From SIG351 sp045627045 (GTDB lineage Bacteria; Bacillota; Clostridia; HGM11327): 14,185 nt of DNA. The notes below the pieces were generated by a model. That model was not told where the DNA came from and ran no database searches. It was given only the letters and a program-made list of their open reading frames with translations. The DNA lies in contig JAZQMY010000034.1 of the NCBI GenBank assembly GCA_045627045.1, positions 1-14,185 on the forward strand. Direction: 5' to 3'. Each line of letters begins with the position of its first letter. The stretch's first letter is position 1. Below, in pieces: positions 4,333 through 11,395 of the stretch. Position numbers and translations under genes: made by a program.

Positions 4333-5079
4333 ATGGATATTAGAGATCAATTCATTTCATTTGCCAGATATCTGGCTTGTCCTTATGTAACGAACCTCGA
4401 TGCCGTAAAGCCTTACGTTAACTCAATAAGCGTTGTGCTTGTCGGTTCAGTAGCCTCAGGTATTTGCAATTCCCAGTCCAATGTTGACCTTTGTATTCTC
4501 TGTTCAAGGGATACATACAATCTCATTTACCCAAACGTTGAATGGAATGCAGGAAAATACGTTGAAATGGCAATCAGCGGAGTCAAAACAAGATATTATC
4601 TCGAAATTGTCGATAACGTTCTTGAGGGATTGAACAAACTGGATGACCTCACGTATTATCTTTATACGTCCGCAATTCCGCTTGACGATATTTCAGGCGC
4701 ATTCAAGCAGATTCAGAAATACATAGCCGAGCAGAAGTTGGTGGAAAGACATCAGAAACACGTTTACAATCATATGCTCAAGCGCAGACGTTCTCTCAGC
4801 TCATATCTTGACGAATACAGAGACCCGTTTGGCAGACTTATGTCCGCACAGGATGCTTTGCGCTGCCTCATCAGAGGAATTTCCGTGTACGATAATGTGC
4901 CTTTTGATCCGAAAAAGCACCCGTACGAAACAGCTCTTTCAGGTCAGACAGGCAAATACCTCAAGCCCTGCATTGATGAGCTTCTCAATCTCATGAGCAG
5001 ACTTGCAGTTGCCGACGATACAGCCGCACAGAAGGACTTCCTCCGTCTGATAGATAACTGCATTTCGGTTATAAGCTGA
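4333..5079 (+). CDS. Nucleotidyltransferase-fold protein, unknown substrate
   Basis: 248 residues from ATG 4333, chosen over GTG 4330 because GGAG at 4322-4325 lies 7 bases from the ATG but only 4 from the GTG. The segment V-V-L-V-G-S-V-A-S-G...S-N-V-D-L-C-I-L (Gly38, Ser39, Asp52) is the G-S-x(n)-D-x-D element of the polymerase-beta-type nucleotidyltransferase superfamily. The first of the two metal-binding aspartates is replaced by Asn50, which could lower or abolish catalysis. The C-terminal half, from about residue 105, is helical and charged (K-R-R-R-S-L-S-S-Y), with no membrane segment. It has its own promoter and faces the membrane-protein gene on the other strand; their 3' ends overlap by 11 bases. 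Function in RNA, antibiotic or protein nucleotidylation is open. Confidence 0.6.
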   Translation: MDIRDQFISFARYLACPYVTNLDAVKPYVNSISVVLVGSVASGICNSQSNVDLCILCSRDTYNLIYPNVEWNAGKYVEMAISGVKTRYYLEIVDNVLEGLNKLDDLTYYLYTSAIPLDDISGAFKQIQKYIAEQKLVERHQKHVYNHMLKRRRSLSSYLDEYRDPFGRLMSAQDALRCLIRGISVYDNVPFDPKKHPYETALSGQTGKYLKPCIDELLNLMSRLAVADDTAAQKDFLRLIDNCISVIS

Positions 5080-5827
5080 TCCTGCCCACCGCAATTACAG
5101 CAAATCCGACCAAATAAATCCACGAGAATATGATCAGTAATCCTCCCAGTGAGCCGTAAAGGTTCTCCGGGTGAACAGCAGCAGAGTAGTAAAGTCTCAT
5201 TCCGTGAGTCAGCAAAAGGATCATTGCCGAGGCCGAGATCGCCTTCACGGCGGCTTCCTTTGATTTAGTCTTTTCCCGTCCGGAAATTACATACAATACA
5301 TACAAAATAAACGCAAGTGCGGCAAAGCTCAGAACCCAAAGCAGCACCTGCGTTCTTTTTATGCTCTCAATTCCTTCTGCCGCACTGATAAGAACCGTCC
5401 CCTCAAGAAGGATCAGTATCGAAACAAGCACTGATTTCACCCTGTCCCCTATCCGGCTCTCTCCCGAATCGGAGATGCCCTTTATCAGCGCATTGACCGC
5501 CGCCGATACAGTAAAAAGAAGCGTCAGCATACCTATTGAAAACACGGGAAAAGTTGCCTTTTCAAAAGCAAGACTCATTACATACCTGATGTAGCCCCAT
5601 GTCTGTGAGCTGACATTCGGCTCTATTACGGAGGAAAGTCTGTTCTCCGCCTCCGGGATGTGCGAAAATGTCACCGCCGCCGCAAGTGCAAAAGGCACCG
5701 CCGATGTTATCATCCTGAAAGCGGCATTTCCTGCACTGATTCTGATTGATGCAAGTGTATTGCTTCCTGAGAAGAGCTTTGCTTTTTTTATTCTCTTCAT
5801 TATTATATTAACTGTTTTTTCTGTCAT
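5069..5827 (-). CDS. YihY/BrkB-family (UPF0761-like) integral membrane protein
   Basis: 252 residues with about six hydrophobic segments (roughly residues 30-52, 93-115, 130-152, 161-183, 196-215, 222-248). The C-terminal N-L-Y-G-S-L-G-G-L-L-I-I-F-S-W-I-Y-L matches the best-conserved motif of the YihY family (historically misnamed ribonuclease BN; exact function unknown, inner membrane). It is somewhat shorter than typical members. No strong ribosome binding site precedes the first ATG (5827), and an internal ATG at residue 10 (5800) is no better, so the start is uncertain. It diverges from the HAD gene and converges on the gene at 4333-5079. Confidence 0.75.
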   Translation of the reverse strand: MTEKTVNIIMKRIKKAKLFSGSNTLASIRISAGNAAFRMITSAVPFALAAAVTFSHIPEAENRLSSVIEPNVSSQTWGYIRYVMSLAFEKATFPVFSIGMLTLLFTVSAAVNALIKGISDSGESRIGDRVKSVLVSILILLEGTVLISAAEGIESIKRTQVLLWVLSFAALAFILYVLYVISGREKTKSKEAAVKAISASAMILLLTHGMRLYYSAAVHPENLYGSLGGLLIIFSWIYLVGFAVIAVGRISL

Positions 5828-5841
5828 TTTTTATTCTTGTC

Positions 5842-5870
5842 TTGAAATTAAGCTGAAAATGTGATATACT
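5842..5870 (+). promoter_or_regulatory. Promoter of the HAD phosphatase gene
   Basis: TTGAAA (5842-5847), 17-base spacer, TATACT (5865-5870) preceded by TGA, an extended -10. The start site would be near 5877. It lies in the short divergent region with the YihY-type gene, so the two promoters may overlap. Confidence 0.7.
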
Positions 5871-5919
5871 AATTCTGTCGAAGTATTTTCGGCAAATCAA
5901 ATTGATTGGCGGTTACAAA

Positions 5920-6699
5920 ATGGGAAAATTTGACGGAATTCTTATCTGCACAGACCTTGATCACACTCTTATCAGATGTGACGGCACTTTGTCAGATGAA
6001 AATGTTGAGGCTATAAAGTATTTTATGGCAAACGGAGGTATGTTTACGCTTTCCTCCGGAAGGCCTCCACTCTATCTGAAGAAATTCCATGACAAATTCA
6101 TTCCGAACGTTCCCGTTATAGCTCATAACGGTTCCACACTTTACGATTACAGGACATCTTCATACATCCGTTCTGTTTTTCTTGATAATTCCGTAATCAG
6201 GCCGGTAAACACGATTCTTGATGAATGTCCCGGAGAAATCAGTTCAATTACATTCTACGACATGGACAAGCAGTATAATTACGAGTCGGATTCATCAGCT
6301 TCACTGGAAGAATATATCGCTCAATTTGATAAAGCAAACAAGAACAAGATTCTCCTGCACTTCTTCTCATCGGAGAAAGCACACCAAATGCAGGTTTATC
6401 TTGATTCTCTCGAAGAATACAAAGAGACATTCGAGTTTTCAAGAAGCTGGGAGGTCGGCCTTGAGATCCTCCCGGGTAACGGAAACAAAGCAAGCGGTGT
6501 GAAGGCATTGTGCGACTATCTCGGAAATGTTTCGCTGACGGTTTGTATCGGAGACTTTGAGAATGACGTTTCAATGCTGAAGTTTGCCGACATAGGCTAT
6601 GCGGTGTCTAACGCCTGCCAGAGTGCAAAGGATGCCGCCGACAGGATCACGGTTTCAAATGATGAATCCGCAATAGCGAAAATCATCAGCGAGCTTTGA
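5920..6699 (+). CDS. Cof-type HAD-IIB phosphatase
   Basis: 259 residues from ATG 5920, preceded by GGCGG (5908-5912) at 7 bases; an in-frame TTG at 5902 would add six residues but has no ribosome binding site. HAD motifs in order: nucleophile T-D-L-D-H-T-L (Asp12, Asp14), S-S-G-R-P (45-49, motif II), G-N-K-A-S-G (Lys190, motif III) and G-D-F-E-N-D (211-216, motif IV). The C2-type cap between motifs II and III and the length fit the Cof subfamily, which dephosphorylates sugar phosphates, nucleotides such as FMN, or pyridoxal phosphate. The substrate cannot be read from the sequence. Cytosolic; no signal peptide. The stop overlaps the end of the convergent gene by 14 bases. The third residue after the first Asp is His rather than the common Gly (D-L-D-G-T-L), a mild variation. 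Confidence 0.85.
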   Translation: MGKFDGILICTDLDHTLIRCDGTLSDENVEAIKYFMANGGMFTLSSGRPPLYLKKFHDKFIPNVPVIAHNGSTLYDYRTSSYIRSVFLDNSVIRPVNTILDECPGEISSITFYDMDKQYNYESDSSASLEEYIAQFDKANKNKILLHFFSSEKAHQMQVYLDSLEEYKETFEFSRSWEVGLEILPGNGNKASGVKALCDYLGNVSLTVCIGDFENDVSMLKFADIGYAVSNACQSAKDAADRITVSNDESAIAKIISEL

Positions 6700-7444
6700 T
6701 TTTCACCCCCCAGACAGCCAGAGCAAATACAAACGAGAATGCCGAAGCAAAATAATAGTACCGTCCGCCGAAAAAGCCGAAAATTATAAACATAAGCGAC
6801 AGTCTTAAAAGCTTCCACGGATCGGCGTGCCTCAGAATATCAGCGGGCTTCAGTCTTTTCTTCTGCTTTTCATCGGGATAATCAAGCTCCGGATGATCTG
6901 CGGCAATCTCTCCGACGGTTACAATAAATGACAGCTTTCCTGAAAAGTGTTCTTTTATTTTCTCTGCCGAAGCATCAATGCAAATCACTGTCAGTCCGTT
7001 TTCCGGCACAGCTTCAAGAGATTCCATCGGGAAAGTATTCTTTCCGTCAAAAAGGAAAATCACATCTGATTGTACTTTAATATCAGCCTTCCTTTTCATT
7101 ACAGTTTCAAGGCTCATCTTTCTGAACAATTCAGGAGGCAGTTGAGAAAGATGTTCGATTCTTTTTCTTTGAATGTACTGCTTTTTCATCTCCGGGAGTT
7201 GTTTACCTATCCTCTCCCTCACAGACGAAAACGTTATTATCCAAAGAAAAAAAGCCGTGACCGATCCCGATAACGCTCCGAATATTTCGTTTTCCGTTAT
7301 CCTCAATACAGCAAAAAATACGCCGACAGCCGCAAAAGCTATCAGAAAAAAGATGCTTATCAGCGTCCCCGTCGGAGAAACGTTTATGCCTCTGTATTTA
7401 TTGAACTCGGATATCATCCGTACCGTTTCAGATACCGTTTTCAT
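6686..7444 (-). CDS. Membrane protein of unknown function
   Basis: 252 residues, family not recognised. Two hydrophobic segments near the N-terminus (about 27-47 and 54-73), a charged soluble middle of about 135 residues, then two more hydrophobic segments (about 215-229 and 231-248) before a short K-I-K-A-R tail. The even number of segments would put both ends and the middle domain on the same face, probably cytoplasmic given the positive loops. A GAAAGG element lies about 11 bases before the ATG. It diverges from purE and converges with the HAD gene. Nothing links it to purine synthesis. Confidence 0.65.
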   Translation of the reverse strand: MKTVSETVRMISEFNKYRGINVSPTGTLISIFFLIAFAAVGVFFAVLRITENEIFGALSGSVTAFFLWIITFSSVRERIGKQLPEMKKQYIQRKRIEHLSQLPPELFRKMSLETVMKRKADIKVQSDVIFLFDGKNTFPMESLEAVPENGLTVICIDASAEKIKEHFSGKLSFIVTVGEIAADHPELDYPDEKQKKRLKPADILRHADPWKLLRLSLMFIIFGFFGGRYYYFASAFSFVFALAVWGVKIKAR

Positions 7445-7526
7445 CCTGACCCGAACCTTTCTTTTTATCTGATTATTGCCGTTTTGGGGCTCATTTAATC
7501 ACCAATGAAAAAGAAAAGTGAAAAAC

Positions 7527-7562
7527 CCGAAAAAATTTCAGTAAAATTGCTTTTTTGTTCGG
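7527..7562. promoter_or_regulatory. Candidate PurBox-like inverted pair upstream of purE
   Basis: CCGAAA (7527-7532) and, on the other strand, CCGAAC (7557-7562, read as GTTCGG) are flanked by A/T runs and point toward each other with 24 bases between. They lie just upstream of the -35 box at 7571. In Bacillus, PurR binds paired PurBoxes with CCGAAC cores in inverted orientation at comparable spacing. The first half here is imperfect. The presence of a PurR homologue in this organism is not known from the window. Confidence 0.35.
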
Positions 7563-7570
7563 TATAGTAC

Positions 7571-7599
7571 TTGACTTTTTTCCAAAAATATGGTATCAT
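7571..7599 (+). promoter_or_regulatory. Promoter of the purine operon
   Basis: TTGACT (7571-7576), 17-base spacer, TATCAT (7594-7599) with TGG directly before it, an extended -10. Start expected near 7606, about 55 bases before purE. An inverted repeat TGAAC-N7-GTTCA (7615-7631) and a second GTTCAG (7644-7649) lie just downstream and may be operator elements. Confidence 0.75.
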
Positions 7600-7660
7600 T
7601 TGTTTGTACTAAAATGAACATTTTTCGTTCAGCAAATCATATTGTTCAGAGGTTTTTGAA

Positions 7661-8158
7661 GTGAAAAAGGTCGGAATTATAATGGGCAGTGACAGTGATC
7701 TGCCGGTAGTTGAAAAAGCAATAGACACATTGAAGCAGTACGGAGTACCCTTTGAAGTACACGTTTTTTCTGCTCACAGAACTCCCGTTGAAGCACGTGA
7801 CTTTGCACTCTATGCAAGAGAGAACGGCTTCGGAGCAATAATCGCAGCCGCAGGCAAAGCAGCTCATCTTGCAGGCGCCATTGCCGCAAACACAACTCTG
7901 CCTGTAATCGGAATTCCTGTAAAGTCATCCACACTTGACGGTCTGGATGCACTTCTCTCCACAGTCCAGATGCCTTCCGGAATACCTGTTGCAACCGTTG
8001 CCATTGACGGTGCACAGAATGCCGCACTTCTCGCAATACAAATACTTTCAGTTGAAGACGCCTCGTTGGCAGCAAAGCTTGCCGAAGCAAGAAAGAAAGC
8101 CGCCGAGAACGTTCTTGCAAAGAACTCAGAGATTTCATCAAAGTATAGCACATTGTAA
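7661..8158 (+). CDS. purE: N5-carboxyaminoimidazole ribonucleotide mutase PurE
   Basis: 165 residues, the usual length. It converts N5-CAIR to CAIR (class I) in the purine pathway, cytosolic, octameric in known members. Motifs: I-I-M-G-S-D-S-D (6-13), the phosphate-binding loop; F-S-A-H-R-T-P (36-42) with His39 matching the catalytic histidine; A-A-A-G-K-A-A-H-L (62-70); and S-T-L-D-G-L-D-A-L-L-S-T-V-Q-M-P (90-105), a strong PurE signature. The start is GTG 7661, preceded by AGAGG at 8 bases. First gene of the operon. No purK is seen in the window, so the N5-CAIR source, if class I, would be encoded elsewhere. Confidence 0.93.
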   Translation: MKKVGIIMGSDSDLPVVEKAIDTLKQYGVPFEVHVFSAHRTPVEARDFALYARENGFGAIIAAAGKAAHLAGAIAANTTLPVIGIPVKSSTLDGLDALLSTVQMPSGIPVATVAIDGAQNAALLAIQILSVEDASLAAKLAEARKKAAENVLAKNSEISSKYSTL

Positions 8159-8166
8159 TATATCTT

Positions 8167-8206
8167 GCGGCATTCCATTCAAAAAGTATGCCGCTTTGTT
8201 ATTTTT
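8167..8206 (+). terminator. Hairpin with T-rich tail between purE and purF: possible attenuator
   Basis: GCGGCAT (8167-8173) pairs with ATGCCGC (8188-8194) with a 14-base loop, followed by TTTGTTATTTTT (8195-8206). It begins 8 bases after the purE stop. It could stop part of the transcripts after purE or protect the mRNA 3' end. A second short hairpin, AAGCGG/CCGCTT (8215-8220 with 8226-8231), follows. Confidence 0.5.
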
Positions 8207-8252
8207 CAGCAAACAAGCGGTAGCTCCGCTTTATCAATAAAGAAAGGACTGT

Positions 8253-8268
8253 CCTGCACATTTGCAGG
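8253..8268 (+). other. Small hairpin just before the purF ribosome binding site
   Basis: CCTGCA (8253-8258) and TGCAGG (8263-8268) form a 6-bp stem with a 4-base loop, 4 bases upstream of the AAGG (8273-8276) that precedes ATG 8286. It may affect purF translation; there is no match to a riboswitch I know. Confidence 0.4.
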
Positions 8269-8285
8269 GTATAAGGTAGTAAAAA

Positions 8286-9710
8286 ATGGGTGGTTTTTTC
8301 GGTGCAACATCTAAAAGAGACTGCGTTCTCGACGTGTTTTTCGGTGTCGATTATCATTCGCACCTTGGCACAAGGCGTGGAGGAATGGTGGCGCTCGACG
8401 CTGAAAAGGGTTTCCAGAAAGAAATTCACAATATTGAAAATTCTCCTTTCAGAACTAAATTTGAAAATGCAATCGCAGAAATGAAGGGCAATGCCTGCAT
8501 CGGTTGTATCAGTGATTCAGATCCTCAGCCGATACTCATCTGCTCCAGGCTCGGCACATATGCCATCAGCACAATAGGCATTGTAAACAATACAAAAGAG
8601 CTTGCTGAAGAGTGTCTTGCCTGCGCAGGCGCACACTTCAATGCACTTTCTGCAAGTAAAATAAATATGACAGAGCTTGTTGCTTCTCTTATCGATCAGA
8701 AGGATACCTTTGAAGAAGGCATCGCTTATGCGCAGGATAAGATTGACGGCACGGCATCAATTCTCATTCTCAAGGAAAACGGCAGTCTTATCGCCGCAAG
8801 AGATAAGGTCGGCAGACTTCCTATCATAATCGGTAAGGATGATGACGGCTATTGTGCTTCCTTTGAATCATTCGCGTTCGAAAAGCTCGGATACGATACA
8901 GTCAAGGAGCTCGGCCCTGCCGAAATTGTTGAAATCACGGCAGACGAAATAAAGGTTCTCGCCCATGCAAAGAAGAAAAAGCGTATCTGTGCTTTCCTCT
9001 GGACATATTACGGTTATCCGAATTCATGCTACGAGGGCACAAACGTTGAAATAATGCGTTATAAGAACGGTGAAATTCTTGCCGAGAACGACAGGAAGAC
9101 AGGCAAAGCCCAGGGCATCGACTTTGTATCAGGCGTGCCTGATTCAGGAACACCTCATGCAATAGGCTATGCCAACCAGAGCAAGATTCCCTTTGCAAGA
9201 CCGTTCATCAAATACACGCCTACCTGGCCGAGAAGCTTTATGCCTACAAACCAGGCGCAGAGAAACAAAATTGCAAAGATGAAGCAGATACCTGTTCACG
9301 ATCTCATCAAAAACAAAAAGCTTCTCTTCGTTGATGACAGTATCGTAAGAGGCACACAGCTCAGAGAAACAGTCGAGTTCCTCTATGAGCACGGCGCAAC
9401 AGAAGTACATATGCGTTCTGCCTGCCCGCCTATCATGTTCGGCTGCAAATACCTCAACTTCTCAAGAGCAACATCCGAAATGGAGCTCATTGCAAGACAG
9501 ATCATCCACGAGCTTGAAGGCGAAGAAGGTCTCAAATATATTGATGAATACGCTGACGGTTCAACAGAAAGAGGCAAGAAATTAAGAGATACCATCGCGG
9601 AAAGGTTCCACTTTGCTTCTCTCGATTATCAGACACTTGACGGACTTATAAAGGCAATCGGCATTGATCCCTGTGATCTTTGCACATATTGCTGGAATGG
9701 AAAAGAATAA
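8286..9710 (+). CDS. purF: Amidophosphoribosyltransferase-like protein PurF lacking the glutaminase cysteine
   Basis: 474 residues, normal PurF length. PurF makes 5-phosphoribosylamine from PRPP and glutamine. The PRPP loop L-F-V-D-D-S-I-V-R-G-T-Q (347-358) is intact. Cysteines 235, 387, 466 and 469 fall where the Bacillus-type enzyme binds its 4Fe-4S cluster (an extra Cys463 is present), and the C-terminal L-D-Y-Q-T-L-D-G-L-I-K-A-I-G block also matches that type. The N-terminus is M-G-G-F-F-G instead of M-C-G; the nucleophilic Cys is absent, and the usual R-Y-S/T, N-G-N and following Asp of the Ntn glutaminase are not found at C-I-G-C-I-S-D-S and I-V-N-N. The glutaminase half thus looks inactive, and ammonia or another amidotransferase may feed it. 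AAGG lies 9 bases before ATG. No cysteine codon is available from an alternative start. Confidence 0.85.
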   Translation: MGGFFGATSKRDCVLDVFFGVDYHSHLGTRRGGMVALDAEKGFQKEIHNIENSPFRTKFENAIAEMKGNACIGCISDSDPQPILICSRLGTYAISTIGIVNNTKELAEECLACAGAHFNALSASKINMTELVASLIDQKDTFEEGIAYAQDKIDGTASILILKENGSLIAARDKVGRLPIIIGKDDDGYCASFESFAFEKLGYDTVKELGPAEIVEITADEIKVLAHAKKKKRICAFLWTYYGYPNSCYEGTNVEIMRYKNGEILAENDRKTGKAQGIDFVSGVPDSGTPHAIGYANQSKIPFARPFIKYTPTWPRSFMPTNQAQRNKIAKMKQIPVHDLIKNKKLLFVDDSIVRGTQLRETVEFLYEHGATEVHMRSACPPIMFGCKYLNFSRATSEMELIARQIIHELEGEEGLKYIDEYADGSTERGKKLRDTIAERFHFASLDYQTLDGLIKAIGIDPCDLCTYCWNGKE

Positions 9711-9734
9711 AAAAATACAGAAAGGCTTACAAAT

Positions 9735-10778
9735 ATGAATAATAATTCCAAATCAGAAAGTTATGCAGCAGCCGGTGTTGACATCACTGCAGGCTACAAG
9801 GCAGTAGAACTCATGAAAAAGCACATTGCAAGAACAATGACGAATTCTGTTGCATCCGATATAGGCGGCTTCGGAGGTCTCTTTGATCTTGATCTTACAG
9901 GTATTGAAAGACCTGTACTTGTCAGCGGAACTGACGGCGTAGGAACAAAGCTCAAGCTTGCATTCATTATGAATAAGCACGATACAGTAGGTATTGACTG
10001 CGTTGCCATGTGTGTCAACGATATTATCTGCTGTGGTGCAAAGCCTCTCTTCTTCCTTGACTATATCGCTTGCGGAAAGAACATTCCTGAAAGAATCGCC
10101 GATATAGTAGCAGGCGTTGCCGAAGGCTGTGTTCAGTCAGGTGCAGCACTCATCGGCGGCGAAACTGCAGAAATGCCGGGCTTCTACCCTGTTGACGAAT
10201 ATGACCTTGCGGGCTTCTCCGTAGGCGTTGTTGACAGAAAGAAGGTTCTTGACAATTCAACAATGAAGGCAGGAGACGTTATTATAGCTCTCCCCTCAAG
10301 CGGTGTTCACTCAAACGGCTTCTCTCTGGTAAGAAAGGTTTTTGACGTTGAGAACAAGGACATCAAGACTCCTCTTGAGTGCCTCGGCGGCAAGTCAATC
10401 GGCGAAACACTTCTCACTCCTACAAAAATTTATGTAAAGCCTATGCTTGAGCTCTTCAATAACGTAACAGTTAAGGGCGTTTCTCACATCACAGGCGGCG
10501 GCTTCTATGAGAACATTCCGAGGAGCATCCCGAAGGGTCTTTCAGCAAAGATCGAAAAGAGCGCAGTCAGGGTTCTCCCGATATTTGACCTCATCATGAA
10601 GACAGGCAATATCCCCGAAAGAGATATGTTCAACACATTCAATATGGGTGTCGGAATGAGCGCGATCCTCGATAAGAACGATGCAGACAAGGCTCTTGCG
10701 GTTCTCAAGGCCGCTGGTCAGGATGCTTACATCATCGGTGAAATTGCAGAATCCGAAGAGGGCGTTATTATATGTTAA
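9735..10778 (+). CDS. purM: Phosphoribosylformylglycinamidine cyclo-ligase PurM (AIR synthetase)
   Basis: 347 residues, the family length. ATP-dependent ring closure of FGAM to AIR. Motifs: G-T-D-G-V-G-T-K (65-72), G-A-K-P-L-F-F-L-D-Y (101-110), G-G-E-T-A-E-M-P-G (141-149), S-S-G-V-H-S-N-G-F-S (188-197) and H-I-T-G-G-G (251-256), all typical of the PurM/PurL ATP-grasp-unrelated dimeric fold. AAAGG lies 9 bases before ATG. It starts 24 bases after purF and overlaps purN by 7 bases, so the two are probably translationally coupled. Confidence 0.96.
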   Translation: MNNNSKSESYAAAGVDITAGYKAVELMKKHIARTMTNSVASDIGGFGGLFDLDLTGIERPVLVSGTDGVGTKLKLAFIMNKHDTVGIDCVAMCVNDIICCGAKPLFFLDYIACGKNIPERIADIVAGVAEGCVQSGAALIGGETAEMPGFYPVDEYDLAGFSVGVVDRKKVLDNSTMKAGDVIIALPSSGVHSNGFSLVRKVFDVENKDIKTPLECLGGKSIGETLLTPTKIYVKPMLELFNNVTVKGVSHITGGGFYENIPRSIPKGLSAKIEKSAVRVLPIFDLIMKTGNIPERDMFNTFNMGVGMSAILDKNDADKALAVLKAAGQDAYIIGEIAESEEGVIIC

Positions 10779-11368
10779 ATACAAGGATAGCCGTTTTTGT
10801 TTCAGGCGGCGGCACAAATCTTCAGGCACTCATCGATGCGGAAAAAAGCGGCATCATCAAAAGCGGAAAGATAGAGCTCGTCATTTCAAGCTCTCCCGAT
10901 GCCTATGCATTGACAAGAGCAAAAAACAACGGCATACCGACAGTGGTCGTTTCAAGAAAAGCTTCTGCCTCACAGGAGGCATTTGAAGCCGGCATTATAA
11001 AGGCTCTTGACGATTACAGAATAGATCTGATAGTTCTTGCAGGATTTATGAGCATTCTCAGCGCAGACTTCACGTCACGCTATCCCGAAAGAATAATCAA
11101 CGTACATCCGGCGCTTATCCCTTCCTTCTGTGGAAAAGGCTTCTACGGTCTGAAGGTTCACGAAGCGGCGCTGAATTACGGTGTCAAGGTTACAGGAGCA
11201 ACAGTTCACTTTGTTAACGAAGTACCGGACGGCGGCAGGATCATTATGCAGAAGGCCGTTGAAATCATGGACGGTGACACACCCGAAACTCTCCAGAGGA
11301 GAGTAATGGAAGAAGCCGAGTGGAAAATACTTCCCCTTTCAGTTGAAAAGGTTTCTTCAGAATTATAA
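10772..11368 (+). CDS. purN: Phosphoribosylglycinamide formyltransferase PurN
   Basis: 198 residues. It transfers a formyl group from N10-formyl-THF to GAR, giving FGAR. Motifs: V-S-G-G-G-T-N-L-Q-A (10-19) for phosphate binding, and the catalytic triad Asn110 and His112 (in N-V-H-P-A-L-I-P-S-F) with Asp153 (in V-P-D-G-G-R-I-I). The loop G-K-G-F-Y-G follows a Cys where many homologues have Pro (S-F-C). The start codon overlaps the purM stop in ATGTTAA; GAGGG lies about 10 bases upstream inside purM. Confidence 0.96.
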   Translation: MLNTRIAVFVSGGGTNLQALIDAEKSGIIKSGKIELVISSSPDAYALTRAKNNGIPTVVVSRKASASQEAFEAGIIKALDDYRIDLIVLAGFMSILSADFTSRYPERIINVHPALIPSFCGKGFYGLKVHEAALNYGVKVTGATVHFVNEVPDGGRIIMQKAVEIMDGDTPETLQRRVMEEAEWKILPLSVEKVSSEL

Positions 11369-11395
11369 TACGAATTAATCTTTAAGGAGAATACA

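Noticed and set aside
4115..4333. 72-residue hydrophobic open frame on the + strand
   Set aside because: It spans the terminator, the direct repeat and the promoter and has no ribosome binding site; the hydrophobicity comes from AT-rich non-coding DNA.
5902..5919. TTG start for the HAD phosphatase
   Set aside because: It adds six residues with no homology value and lacks a ribosome binding site; ATG 5920 has GGCGG at a proper distance.
7606..7660. Purine riboswitch in the purE leader
   Set aside because: The leader is only about 55 bases and lacks the three-way junction elements of the purine aptamer.
7677..8153. 158-residue antisense frame over purE
   Set aside because: Composition rich in Arg, Leu and Gln is typical of the reverse complement of a coding frame; purE on the + strand is unambiguous.
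8286..8330. Alternative upstream start that would restore the M-C-G glutaminase N-terminus of PurF
   Set aside because: The sequence before ATG 8286 is hairpin and ribosome binding site and encodes no C-G-x-x-G motif in any frame that I could find.
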